Positions 1 to 9,562 of a stretch of 64,000 bases of DNA are shown here, piece by piece (position 1 is the first letter of the stretch; each line of letters opens with the position of its first letter). A program made the translations under genes and the position numbers. A model generated the notes under the pieces. It was not told the DNA's origin. It saw only the letters and a list, made by a program, of their open reading frames with translations, and ran no database searches. Source of the stretch: Ephydatia muelleri (lineage: Eukaryota > Porifera > Demospongiae > Spongillida > Spongillidae); assembly GCA_013339895.1 (NCBI GenBank), contig JABACO010000002.1:16762242-16826241 (forward strand). The letters run 5' to 3'.

Positions 1-931
1 ATTTGCTTATGAGACATGGCTGACATTTAGATCACCCAGCAAAGATAAAACATCTGGCCTTTTCATGGTGAATAACACATTCTATGAACGTGATAGAATT
101 TTAAGTCCAAGGCGTTTTGTGAACTGTTGAGCAACTTCAAGTACCAACAAGTAATGTTGGAAAGATCAGAACGACGTTCAAAACAAGGGGGATAGTGAGA
201 CAGGTCTTTGGCACGAGGAAAATAAAAAAAGTACATTATAGATTTGGAATTTGCTAGCTCCACAAGCGTATGAACAATACGTATTTGTCAGTGGCATGTC
301 ATGGAATAGCCAAGTGAATGGACAAAATCTTGAAAACGCACAGTGTGTTGTCAGTACAAATGGCTAAATCATTTAGAGTTAGACAACTGCCATAGAATGC
401 ATTAAGTAGCACACACATTAAGTTTCAAAAAACATTCAAAAAAAGTTATACTTTTTTCTGTGACAATTAAATTGTACGCATAATGCATTTTAAAGAACCG
501 CATCCTGTTTTTTGCATCGTGTAACCAAGAGCGTGATAAAAAAAAAAGGATTGTCAATTGGTAAATTAAGCATGGTAGACACATCAAACAACAGTAGAGA
601 AATGGATGACAAAAACTTGCATTTCTATTTATAATAAATTTTCAAATATTGGTCCTACGCGTAGGACTTGGCTCTGGAGATTAAAGGTTAATTAATGTCA
701 TGGATGTGTATCAAAGGCTTTTGATTTCAAAAATCACCCTTAGAATGGATGCATAGAATTTAATTGTTATAAAAACATGTACATGTGTATACTGCATGAA
801 TAAAATTTTCTTTACACAAGTTGATTCAAAATCATATTAAAATCGCATGAATCATATGACAAATCATAAAGTTGTGATTTTCCACATGATTTTAAGAATC
901 AACGCTTGATTTTAGTGGATTCGGATCATAC
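1..931. other. No gene recognised; AT-rich
   Basis: No reading frame with recognisable protein similarity on either strand. From about 830 to 985 there are imperfect repeats of an AT-rich motif resembling AATCATATGACAAATCAT. Confidence 0.5.
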
Positions 932-1411
932 TCAAATAATATGAATCATCTGACAAATCATTTGTAAAATCATAACATGATTTGACGCATAATTTCCCTG
1001 TGGGGTTTCTGGGAGTGGTACACTCACAGAGCCACTGGAATGAGCCTCTGAGTCATCGGGCTCGGAGTCGGCTGACGACGAGGGGACGTCATCGCCACGG
1101 GAAATGGATTCTTCATAATCCAAGAGCCTCTCCACCAAGGTCCGCTTGTTCCCCGTGGAAACTAGGTTTGCCTGCATCAAACGAAGACGTAGCACTTCAG
1201 CAGTTAACCGCAGAAGGCTCTTGCGACGTACATCGGACATAAAGGTGAAGTTCTCCAGCGCTGTTGACCAGCAGCATGCGCTGGAGTTACGCATCATCTT
1301 TATATACACACATACACCCAGAGGCTGGCCGTCCAATAATACAAAAATACGCAAACAAAGGGAGGGGGGGAGGAGGCCCTCGCCCGACGCCATATGGCTA
1401 CCCCGTATCAC
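932..1411 (-). CDS. SAP-motif protein fragment
   Basis: Open frame of 159 codons; the more likely start is the internal Met at 1240 (MSDVRRKSLLRL). About residues 65-95 of the frame form a SAP-like helix-turn-helix (LTAEVLRLRLMQANL, then STGNKRTLVERLLDYEES), a motif known to bind scaffold or AT-rich DNA. An acidic Ser-rich tail follows (DDVPSSSADSEPDDSE). The 3' end around 1000 may be a splice donor or the point where coding decays into the AT-rich repeat. Similar SAP-headed open frames are common in transposon-rich invertebrate genomes, so this may be the first exon of a transposon accessory protein rather than a host gene. No downstream exons were identified. Confidence 0.5.
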   Translation of the reverse strand: MIRGSHMASGEGLLPPSLCLRIFVLLDGQPLGVCVYIKMMRNSSACCWSTALENFTFMSDVRRKSLLRLTAEVLRLRLMQANLVSTGNKRTLVERLLDYEESISRGDDVPSSSADSEPDDSEAHSSGSVSVPLPETPQGNYASNHVMILQMICQMIHII

Positions 1412-1419
1412 AAACTGAA

Positions 1420-1958
1420 AGATAAGGCTGGAGTGTGATGTGGTTATGCATGTAAACAGGAATTACTAGTGCCCATTAAAACCTGTTTAGTTCCCAAAAC
1501 AGTACCATCTTGCCTCTGCTGGAGCTGTTAGTTGGGAAAGTGAAAGCATATCAGTAGAGATGGGACCTTGCAGGGGATGTACAAAAATTTCAAGGAACTA
1601 AAAACTACTAATTGAGGTGTCTAAATAAAAATTCACCACATTTCAACTCTACAACGGATGGCCAATTAATTTTGTTCTGAGGACAATGTTAGTGTCTCTA
1701 AAAAATAACATAGGAAGGAGAGGGGTAGGGGGACAAGGTCCCTTCCCTTTACATATTCAGAAGGACACTCTTACCCTCAGCTGGGCCATCATCCAGTCAC
1801 AGCCAGTCCTCCCGGTGCACCAGACCGTGAAGCAATTGTCGCTGTCCTTGACGACGTGACCCTCATTGGGGAAATCCCCTTCCCCGTTGTCTCCAACAAA
1901 GCAGCAGTGTCACACAAAATGGAGGAAACAGCAAGTAGAATTGAGAGACAGGGAGATG
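1420..1958. other. No gene recognised
   Basis: No supported coding or RNA feature seen between the SAP frame and the C-free tract. Confidence 0.4.
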
Positions 1959-2247
1959 AGGGGGAGTAGGGTGATGGGAGTGTGGGGAGGAGTTTGGAGG
2001 AGAAGTGTTGGGGTGGAGGTGAGGATGTGAGGGAGAGGAAGGTAATGGAGGAATGTGGAGAAGGAAAGTTACAAGTGGGAAGGATGAGAGGGAGGATGTG
2101 TAGAGGAGGTTTGTAGGAGGTGATGGGAGTGTGGGATGGTGGAGTGTGTGATGGAGGATGGTAGGTGGAGAGGAGTGGGAGATGGTGGTGGAGAGGAGGG
2201 TGGGATGAAAGTAATGGTAGGATGTGGGAGGAGGGGTGTGGTGGGTG
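1959..2247. repeat. C-free GA/GT-rich tract
   Basis: About 290 bases whose + strand contains essentially one C, made of runs such as GGAGGAG, GGGGTGGAGG and GTGGGAGGAGG. The complementary strand gives an open Pro/Ser/Thr/His frame that is a composition artefact. G-runs every few bases give triplex or G-quadruplex potential (inference). Confidence 0.8.
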
Positions 2248-2406
2248 GACTGTCCATATATAGGAGGTAAAAACAGATACAGGAATATAGAGCTTGGTGA
2301 ATATGAAGAGTTCACGGCCACAGGGTTTGTGTGGTGGAGCTGATACACATCACACAACGTACCAAAGTTCTTCTGAAGCAGCTCTGTGTGTGTGGGTGTG
2401 TGTATC

Positions 2407-2447
2407 TGTGCACCTCTTTTCAACCTGAACACTGGTTGAAAAGAGGT

Positions 2448-2503
<56 letters not shown>
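2407..2503. repeat. Hairpin followed by (CA)n microsatellite
   Basis: An 18-base arm (GTGCACCTCTTTTCAACC) and its exact reverse complement are separated by only about 8 bases (TGAACACT). The hairpin is continued outside by a TG-rich 5' side and a pure (CA)n run of about 54 bases on the 3' side, so TG and CA strands could extend the stem. Confidence 0.8.
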
Positions 2504-2508
<5 letters not shown>

Positions 2509-2819
2509 ATCCAGTGAAAGCATAGGGCAGGTGTTTAGCGACATAGTATTGCAAGTGAACATGGGGATAGACGTGGAATAAGTATGGTGCAGTAAGAGAC
2601 AAACAGGTTGATGATAACAGTGCAGAAACAAGAAAAAGAAAAACACACACATAAGCACACTCTCACACACATACGTTGATAGCGGAGTCCAAAGTCCATC
2701 TCAAGCCGTTATGGGAGGCTTACGTGCTGGTACTGGTGGTTATGGCAGGTCTGGTTGTCTATGCTGTCACGTATTTCGTTGGACGCACAAGGAACTCTTC
2801 CATTGCTCAGAACTGGTAC

Positions 2820-2908
2820 ACGGTGTGTGTATGCGTGTGTGTATGTATGTGTGTGTATGTGTGCGTGTATGTGTGTGTGTATGTGAGTATGTGTGTGTGT
2901 ATAGAGAT
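2820..2908. repeat. TG/TATG microsatellite
   Basis: Compound GTGT/GTAT repeat; cysteine/valine-rich open frames here are composition artefacts. Confidence 0.8.
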
Positions 2909-3030
2909 ATGTTAGTAAGTGAACTGAGCTACATGTAGTTAATCAAAGAGCTTGTACGTACACTGATCACCAAAAATTGTGAATACTGACATGAGTCAAC
3001 TAAGAATAATCATTGAAGCATGCACATGAA

Positions 3031-3186
3031 TCAAAGTGCTTCAGTGCAAGTGGGACACTTCCACTTGTCAGTTTGTGTTCCAAATCCAATGCATTCGGGG
3101 TGGAAGCACTGCCTACAAGCACAGCAACGGATCATTGGTTTACCATTGTCGAGAGCTCGGCATTTGCAGTACACCCGTTTCCTAAT
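3031..3186 (-). pseudogene. PHD finger at C-terminus of the Ginger-like element
   Basis: Reading minus from 3186 gives a C4HC3 zinc finger: VYCKC, then CCAC, FHPEC, and WKCPTC before a stop at 3031-3033. It is in a different frame from the Ulp1 domain just upstream; a one-base shift near 3189 would join KPSAT to EIRKRVYCKC. PHD fingers read histone H3 tails and are known additions to integrase-type transposon proteins. Here it is probably the end of the same broken polyprotein. Confidence 0.7.
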
Positions 3187-3187
3187 C

Positions 3188-3785
3188 TCATGTGGCTGAT
3201 GGCTTTACAACAGTGGAAGGAAATGGGGTTATGCTGTATGTGTCAACACAGCTCTTGAAGTGACTACGCAATTCCTTGTAGTGCAGTTGTGTTGGATCTT
3301 CCCCGTGGATCAGTGATGTTGCAAAGGACACAGCTAATTCCCCACATGCATAACCATTGTCTTGCAGCTGAACATTCATGACTTTGATTGTGATGTGAGA
3401 ATCTGGACATTGCACATATCTAGCAACAAGTGATATGCATTCCCCGTTATGTATTGAGTTATAGATGCAAACAGTAGCCATTTCTTCCCCAATGTTAGAT
3501 ATTACCAGCCAGTGGTTTTTGTTAACCCGAAGAAACTGCACAAATTCAAAGCTAGGGACACCGAAGGACATGCTCTGTTTAAGGATAGGATTTTGGAGCC
3601 CGTCAACAGCAGGAAATGCTTGCATCTCTGAGTAGTACATTAGCAGCCTCCATATGCATATCACTCAACCATCCAGTTTTGTCAAGTATTGCTCTATCAC
3701 CTGGTGACAATAATGGTGCTCTTGATGCCTGTGTTGGCACTTGAGTGTTTGTGCAAACTGTAGCATTATGACAATGGAGGAGCAC
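3188..3785 (-). pseudogene. Ulp1/adenain-type (C48) cysteine protease fragment
   Basis: Two overlapping frames (3603-3785 and 3188-3664) join across a frameshift near 3610-3660. The first has the N-terminal segment GDRAILDKTGWLSDMHMEAA; the second carries the catalytic region: His in KNHWLVIS, then VCIYNS, where the usual catalytic Asp is Asn, Gln in VQLQD, and Cys in NGYACGE. The fold family cleaves SUMO or polyprotein substrates. Frameshift plus the Asp-to-Asn change suggest it is inactive. It lies downstream of the integrase C-terminal domain and upstream of the PHD finger. Confidence 0.7.
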
Positions 3786-3889
3786 TGTATGCCGTTTTTT
3801 CTACATATGCACCGATTTGTCTTGCACTCACTTGAACATTTACAGCCGGATTTGGTGAACTTATTACATGGATTAAATTACTGTGCTGC

Positions 3890-4381
3890 TTAACGAAGCA
3901 ACAAAGTAATGTCTCCACACACAACAGCTACACTACCATCATAACTCTGCAGGTCTCCACCATGGAACTTTCCCTTAATAGTTCCAAACATTGTTCCAAG
4001 CATGGAAGTCTTTACTTTGTCTCCAAATAATTTAGTTATTTCACAAGGAAGTCTTGGCATGTCTGTTTTGGCTCGATCCATCTTGGGGATACCAATAGTT
4101 ACTTTGTCACCTACACTGAACACCTGTGTCTTAACTCCCTTCTTGTTGTACTTCACTGCCATATGTGTAGCTGCCAAATGCGTATTGTCACGAACTTTAT
4201 CTTCTATTGCTGTGTGGATTGTTGATTTAGAATCATCCTCATCTTCCTCCTGCTGCATGTCTAGGATTTCTGACACCTGTGATGGCAGTTTCAATGTACT
4301 ATGCTCTACCTCACCATCTGCATCCATATCATCTTTTGGGCCTGGTACTGATTGTGGAGCAACAGGAGATACTAAATTCAC
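3890..4381 (-). pseudogene. Integrase C-terminal (GPY/F-like) domain
   Basis: Acidic linker (QQEEDEDDSKS) followed by DNTHLAATHMAVKYNKKG and FSVGDKVTIGIPKMDRAKTD, then DMPRLPCEITKLFGDK. This is the small SH3-like C-terminal domain seen in KRBA2/GIN-type integrases and Ginger transposases. It follows the integrase fragment at 4404-4811 on the same strand. Confidence 0.7.
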
Positions 4382-4403
4382 ACATCCTTCAGAATTATTT
4401 CTA

Positions 4404-4811
4404 TCATGGAGATGATTGTCTATTTTTTGCTGCTGTGTCAGTAGATTGCAATGTAGCTATATGAGGATTGTCACAAGTTGATGTTATGGATAGGTCTTCT
4501 TCATTTACACAATGTTTTTCAGCTCTGGGAAAGAAACCAACTGGAGGGTATCTACCAAATACAACACGATTAAGCAACTCCTTTATGCCTTCATTACGTT
4601 CAAAATTCATGGAGAACATGATGCAAGGTAACCATGAAACCCAAGGATATTGATTTACTCCGTGCCCCTTATCTTGTTTCATGGCTGCTATCTTCTGCGC
4701 TACAGTGTGATTTCCTCTTTCTACTAGACAGATGAAAGTCATCCTAACATATAAGTGCAATGCAAGTTCTTTCAAAATTGTTAACACAGCTACGAAATCT
4801 CGAGGATGCAC
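4404..4811 (-). pseudogene. Integrase core remnant (catalytic-Glu side)
   Basis: Contains LVERGNHTVAQKIAAMKQD, then YPWVSWLPCIMFSMNFERNE, and VVFGRYPPVGFFP, ending in EKHCVNEEDLS. The Glu of VERGN matches the third acidic residue of the DDE integrase triad. The preceding DD-containing half of the core is absent: only a short degenerate stretch separates it from the upstream HADELKHSGYK segment. Internal deletion is the simplest reading. Confidence 0.65.
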
Positions 4812-4814
4812 TTA

Positions 4815-5170
4815 CATAGTCTAACACCTTGTAGCCACTATGCTTCAACTCATCTGCATGAACAGCGTGAACGATGTCACATAGCTGATTTGCATGTACA
4901 ACACGCAATAATTTCCCACATCCTCCTACAATATGCAACTGTATTATACAAACCTTGTTGTTCCCTTCATTTGGAATTACAAGCGCTTTGAAAAGTCCCA
5001 GGTAGATCAGCAAGTTGAAAGTTTCTACTTTTAACCCAGTGCTTGAAATGGGGATCAACGTACTTTGTCTTGTGGGGACGATGGATGGTGGACGATGGCT
5101 TCGAACCTTTCTTGACTTAAAACACAGCTCTTAGTCGAGGCTGCTTTGGCGGTAGCAATAGCCGTCATGG
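4815..5170 (-). pseudogene. N-terminal part of the Ginger-like integrase
   Basis: Several short frames on the minus strand: AIATAKAASTKSCVLSQERF, then HFKHWVKSRNFQLADLPG, and VVHANQLCDIVHAVHADELK followed by HSGYK. These match the N-terminal and zinc-binding-like regions of GIN/KRBA2 integrases. Broken by stops and frameshifts. Confidence 0.55.
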
Positions 5171-5277
5171 GCTCCTTGAAAAGCGGATCCATCCGATTGT
5201 AGTGAATGAAGCGACTGGCTTGAAGTAATGCCTTAGCAACTGAAGTACTGTTTCACACCAAAGCACGTGCACATATT

Positions 5278-5405
5278 CCTCCATCGATCGCGCAAGCGCA
5301 GTAGTGCGCGATCGACCGATAGGTGCGCCAATCAATGGATCCATCGATGGCGCAGCGCAATCGATGGATCGCGCAAATCTATCGATCGCGCGTAACACGT
5401 GCATC
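5278..5405. repeat. CGATCG/GCGC-rich interspersed palindromes
   Basis: Dense short palindromes: ATCGATCGCGC, GCGCGATCGACCGAT, GGATCCATCGATGG, GCAATCGATGGATCGCGC and TATCGATCGCGCG. Most are rearranged forms of the same core, giving an unusually CpG-rich island in AT-rich surroundings. Confidence 0.6.
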
Positions 5406-5409
5406 ATGT

Positions 5410-6600
5410 CCCCAAAGGATTGGTCCTCTATGTGTGCATAGTTACCGTATAGGATTGATCATTTGTACGTACATCATGTCTTCATAGTCCTCTAGAGGTA
5501 CACATACATTGTACATGTTGCAAAGAAAAACTGTGTTTTACCGCAACATGTGTAAAGTTTTTTAAAAGTTCCTACGCACTCACATCATCTTTCTCTGGTC
5601 AGTGGAGAAACGTGTAATAAAGCTTTCTTATTTGTCGTATTGCTCATCTGCTCATCATTCTTTATACCCCCCCTCCCCCACTCAGCTATGTGGCATCTGT
5701 ACCACTTCACAGTAACTTTGATCTCCTTTTGCCCACACAATTTTCAGCTCACACAGAGTACATGAATGCGCTCTAAGGTAGAGTTTAGGTACAGGTGTAG
5801 TAAAGCAAGTTTAATGCACATGACCAGTCTATGTCATAGTATTACTAAGCTTTCTTTGGGTACTAGGTACAGTGCATGTCCGCTGCTAAGGCTGAGATGT
5901 AAGCATATGTTTCTACAAATGCATTCAATGAATGATCCTAACCAATCCTAAGCTTGGCATTAGTGCCCAATGCAGGGTGTCTTACCCCTAAAACCCTTAT
6001 CCAATCAAAAATCATCCCAAACTGTTGTTGATATGTTCACAGGCTTGCATCCATATAAAAGTAATTTCATGTGTGCAGCACTCCAGTAATAGCCTTGACT
6101 ACGGCTCAGTTGACCAACTCCTTCCCCTATTAGATGACGAGTTGCTAGTTGGCCAGGTGGCAAAGAAGAGCAGCACCAGGTGACAGGTCTCAGTTCTCAG
6201 CTCCTGGATGGAAGCCTGAAACATATTGCATTCAGATTGCGCCCAAACTGCTCTTGAGCTGGTGAAGTACCAACACATCATCTGCCAGCTCTTCGCACCC
6301 GATGGCAGCAGCTTGAGCTATTACAGCTCTTTTGGCAGGCCGCAGCTATGGACAAGCTGCATAACCTCCGCTGGGATGCGTTGAAGGAGGACGTGCTGGT
6401 GTTGTGTGTCACACATCAGCCCTTTCATGCATGGCAACAGCCAGTTCCAAGCAGGCTCACCACCACACCAGCAGGCCTACTCCACCATCTGGTACACACG
6501 GAGCGAGCCACACACAGGTGCTGGGTCCCAGGCTGTGGTGGAGAGCACTCTGCCAAGGGCTGGCCATGTGCTGCATCAGTGGCCCCGTGATCTCCAGTGA
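5410..6600. other. No gene recognised
   Basis: No coding region with recognisable similarity; short frames only. Confidence 0.4.
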
Positions 6601-6604
6601 GTTC

Positions 6605-6985
6605 ACACCACTCTATGACCACTTAAGTCACACTACTCTGTGACCAGTGAACTCACACCACTTTATGCCCAGTGAACTCACACTGCTCTAGCTACGAACA
6701 AGCTCACACCACTCTACGAACAGCAAGCTCACACCATTCTACGACTAGCGAACTCACACCACTCTACGAAAAACGAGCATACACCACTCTACAAACAGCG
6801 AGCTCACACCACTCTACGACCAGTGAGCTCACACCACTCTACGAACAGCGAGCTCACACCACTCTACGACCAGCGAACTCACGCCATTCTACGACCAGCG
6901 AGCTCACACCACTCTACAACCAGCTAGCTCACACCACTCTATGACCAGCGAGCTCACATCACTCAATGACCAGCAAGCTCACACC
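6605..6985. repeat. 24-bp minisatellite
   Basis: About 15 imperfect copies of a roughly 24-base unit, consensus CTCACACCACTCTACGACCA plus GCGA. Open frames through it (repeated ELTPLYEQRAHTTL) are a by-product of the unit length being a multiple of three. Confidence 0.9.
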
Positions 6986-6989
6986 CACG

Positions 6990-7480
6990 GCTGTTTCATT
7001 GCATTGAAATTTGGACAACAGGTCCGCGCCCACTATGAATTTTAAGTACCTAGCAACATGGCTCATTACTTCCATAGCAACGACAGTAGGTGGAAAGAGG
7101 TTTATGTACGAGAAGATGTCGTCGGTTTTTTTACCCAAAGGGCAACCGACACGTGCAGTAAGGACTTTGCTACTCGACAACGCTAATTTCTAGCAATGAT
7201 ACTTTGGCGAACACGTGCCACACTGCCAAAAAGACACTGGATCTAAACGGGTATGGTCAACAGTGCTTATGTTTTCTAAGAATTGCTCTTATATTTTTGG
7301 ACAAGAAACGCCTCCAACGTAGTAAAGGGTTTGATCTTGTGTTTGCAGTCGTCTATACGTGACTACACTTCTTTGTTTGTCCAATTTCGTCGATTGAATA
7401 TGGCGCCATTTTGAGGTCTCTATTATAAAATGATAATGTACGTACGCGAGCGATAACGATGACGTTGAATAGTGCTAGAG
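6990..7480. other. No gene recognised
   Basis: No supported feature between the minisatellite and the RAG1-like pseudogene. Confidence 0.4.
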
Positions 7481-7482
7481 AG

Positions 7483-8934
7483 TTATGTACTCTTCTTTCT
7501 TCTTTTTTCAGGTGTTGGTACTGCAGCTGACATGTGTGGCGAAATGCTAAGGTAATGGTCTTGCATAATGCTTTTAAGCCTAGCAATAGGATTTCTGATT
7601 CCAGAGTAGGTACGCTTTAACAAATTGAATTTTGCGTGTATAGATTCAGCGCCTTGTTACCCCATTAGGCCACCTACGGAGGATTCTTAGTCTGTACCAT
7701 GGGATGGCTAGCATGGATTTTATTGCAAGCCCTTGCATTGGTTGCATTTCCATTTGGACCCCAGCACTGTGAAGTAATTCCTGTTTCTTTTCCACACTCA
7801 GTACCCTGATCTCATCCCCAAGTATGAGTTCAGAACCCTTGGAATTGACCCCTATGATACTTCGTATGTTTTGGACCTCATGAATACGTCTTTTGCGGGT
7901 ACGTTGGCTGAGCTCATCAGGGGGTGATTGAGGAGATGTAATGCGAGCCAGTTTCAGAGGCTGTGAGTAGGGGTAAGTATATAAATCATTCATACCATTT
8001 ATCAATTTTATTTACTTACAGTTCCACCAGTATTTATCTGAATGATGTTCTCCTTGTAAGCATCAAGCATCTTGTGCACTACCTTGCTGACAAGTTGCAT
8101 CTCTTGTCTGGTTACAGATTCAGTACAACGATGTGAGTCATACTCGATGGCTTTGATGCTTCTATCACATGACCTACAGCACACCATAACATCATACAGG
8201 AGCAGCTGAATGATTCGTGCAGCTGGTTTGAGATTTTTTTCTGGTCAGTGGTGTTGTGGAGTGACAGCAAGGGCAGTACGTAGCATTCAAATGGATCCAC
8301 TCAATTAGGCATGTGGCACATACAAGCCTGTCACATGGGAGTTGAATTGGTTGTTAGCACATCAAGACAAATAGGACATATCAACTCATCCATAGCAGAT
8401 AGCACCTGTGTTGTAGCCAATAGTGGTTGGTTGGGATTTTTAATGACTTTTTGAGGTGCTATTGCCTTTATGTGCCGTACAGTGTCAGCTGGAGTACTGC
8501 CACATGCTTCTGGTTTCCACCACCGAGTCATGTAAAATGGCATATTCCTGTTACAACCCTATGGTGAAAGAAGAATGAATTGTGAAGTGTTTTTTTTTTC
8601 TTTTTTTTTTTTCTGCACACTACCTTGCAGGTACTGACAGTATGGTTACTCCAGTCATATGGCTCCAGCGGACATGTGTATGGTGTTTGGCTTTGTGATG
8701 CAACTGTTGCACGTTTCATCATCACGTAGCACTTGCTGCAGAACTTAGGGGGGTGGATCTCAGGACTGTCTTTTTGTGTGTCTATATTGAAAGGCCGACA
8801 GTAGCTCTTCATGAAACTCCGCACACATGAACATGTAAGAGGGCAGATTGTTGCTTAATTTGTTTACGGCGTTTAGATGGTTTGCAACCACATAACCGGC
8901 ACAAATCATCCAATTGACACTTGTGCTGTTCCAT
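7483..8934 (-). pseudogene. RAG1-like protein (copy A), core-less and frameshifted
   Basis: Start Met at 8934 (MEQHKCQLDDLCRLCGC). Exons read: 8934-8624 (donor CAAG|GTAGTG), 8558-8020 (acceptor CACCATAG, donor GGAACT|GTAAGT) and 7960 downward. In order: zinc-binding region as in the RAG1 N-terminus (CRLCG; EIHPPKFCSKC; a terminal CKGC formed across the intron), RING-like CPICLDVL with PCDRLVCATC and CPCC, a C2H2-like finger (VMVCCRSC, YDSHRC), a basic stretch (LSQRTRKRRIHEVQ) placed like the RAG1 nonamer-binding region, LAIKSMLAIPWYRLRILRRW, then AESIHAKFNLLKRTY resembling the segment around the third catalytic residue. At least four lesions: frameshifts near 8870, 8350 and 8225, plus an in-frame stop before QGAESIH. 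The Asp-bearing catalytic core is absent. A homologous copy is at 62,382-63,539. Confidence 0.75.
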
Positions 8935-8939
8935 TGCGG

Positions 8940-9560
8940 CTGCCGTGGCGTGCAAATTATTCAGGGTTTTGTAAGACATTTTACAACTAGTTTGCAGGTG
9001 CGTAGTACGAAGCTGAATTCATTAAATGACTTACCGATTCTTTCTCTTTCTTCAGAGCGTTTTACAGCCGATTTAATAAGAGCACTTTTTTACCGTATGA
9101 AAGTGAACACGTGGTAGTTTTAGTTTTGTTTAGAAGCGCCCGTATGCGTGGCCATAAGTGCTTTGTTTAAGTTATAGTATTTGATTGCGCAAATAGTGCT
9201 ATAATGTTTTCTAAACATAAAACTGTTATTGGTTTTTCCTTTGGTAGAAAGGCCAACTGAGTACAAGCGACCTCCGAAGTTAAGTGTCAGTTAATGAGCT
9301 TTAAGGCGACCATTTTTATACATATACCGTAATTCAAACCTTACGATCTAATTTCTAAACCTAATGTCACGTACGGAACAGCCGTGATAATACGCATCTA
9401 GTGAAAGCTAAGAGGCCTCTAACAACTCTTACCCCTTGATAGGTGTGTTCCAGTGAGTCACATTGCATCATGACATGATGTGAGGAGGTGAGTGGTTCAC
9501 ACAGATACAAATAGTCAGCATATGCATGTACAACATGTGGTTTTCTAGCAAAAGTGCAAA
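8940..9560. other. No gene recognised
   Basis: Intergenic between the RAG1-like pseudogene and the receptor gene; nothing supported. Confidence 0.4.
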
Positions 9561-9562
9561 CA

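Larger units (their letters stand above)
3031..5170 (-). mobile_element. Decayed Ginger-like integrase transposon
   Basis: A set of collinear minus-strand fragments in the order expected for an integrase-type (Ginger/KRBA2-GIN-like) DNA transposon: N-terminal integrase region, zinc-binding-like region, C-terminal core, GPY/F-like domain, Ulp1-type protease, PHD finger. Frameshifts and stops separate the fragments, and the stretch carrying the two catalytic Asp residues is missing, so it cannot encode an active integrase. No terminal inverted repeats were located; a CGATCG-rich tract lies upstream at 5280-5400. Assignment to Ginger rests on the VERGN motif context, the SVGDKVTIGIPKMDR domain and the linked Ulp1 and PHD modules (established for some Ginger-type elements). 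Confidence 0.7.

Noticed and set aside
1863..2501. 212-codon minus frame rich in Ser, Pro, His and Thr
   Set aside because: It is the complement of the C-free tract and the CA run; no recognisable domain.
7508..7552. Plus-strand mini-exon with strong polypyrimidine tract
   Set aside because: The same bases encode the minus-strand RAG1-like C-terminal segment (SIMQDHYLSISPH), which is supported by homology to the other copy.
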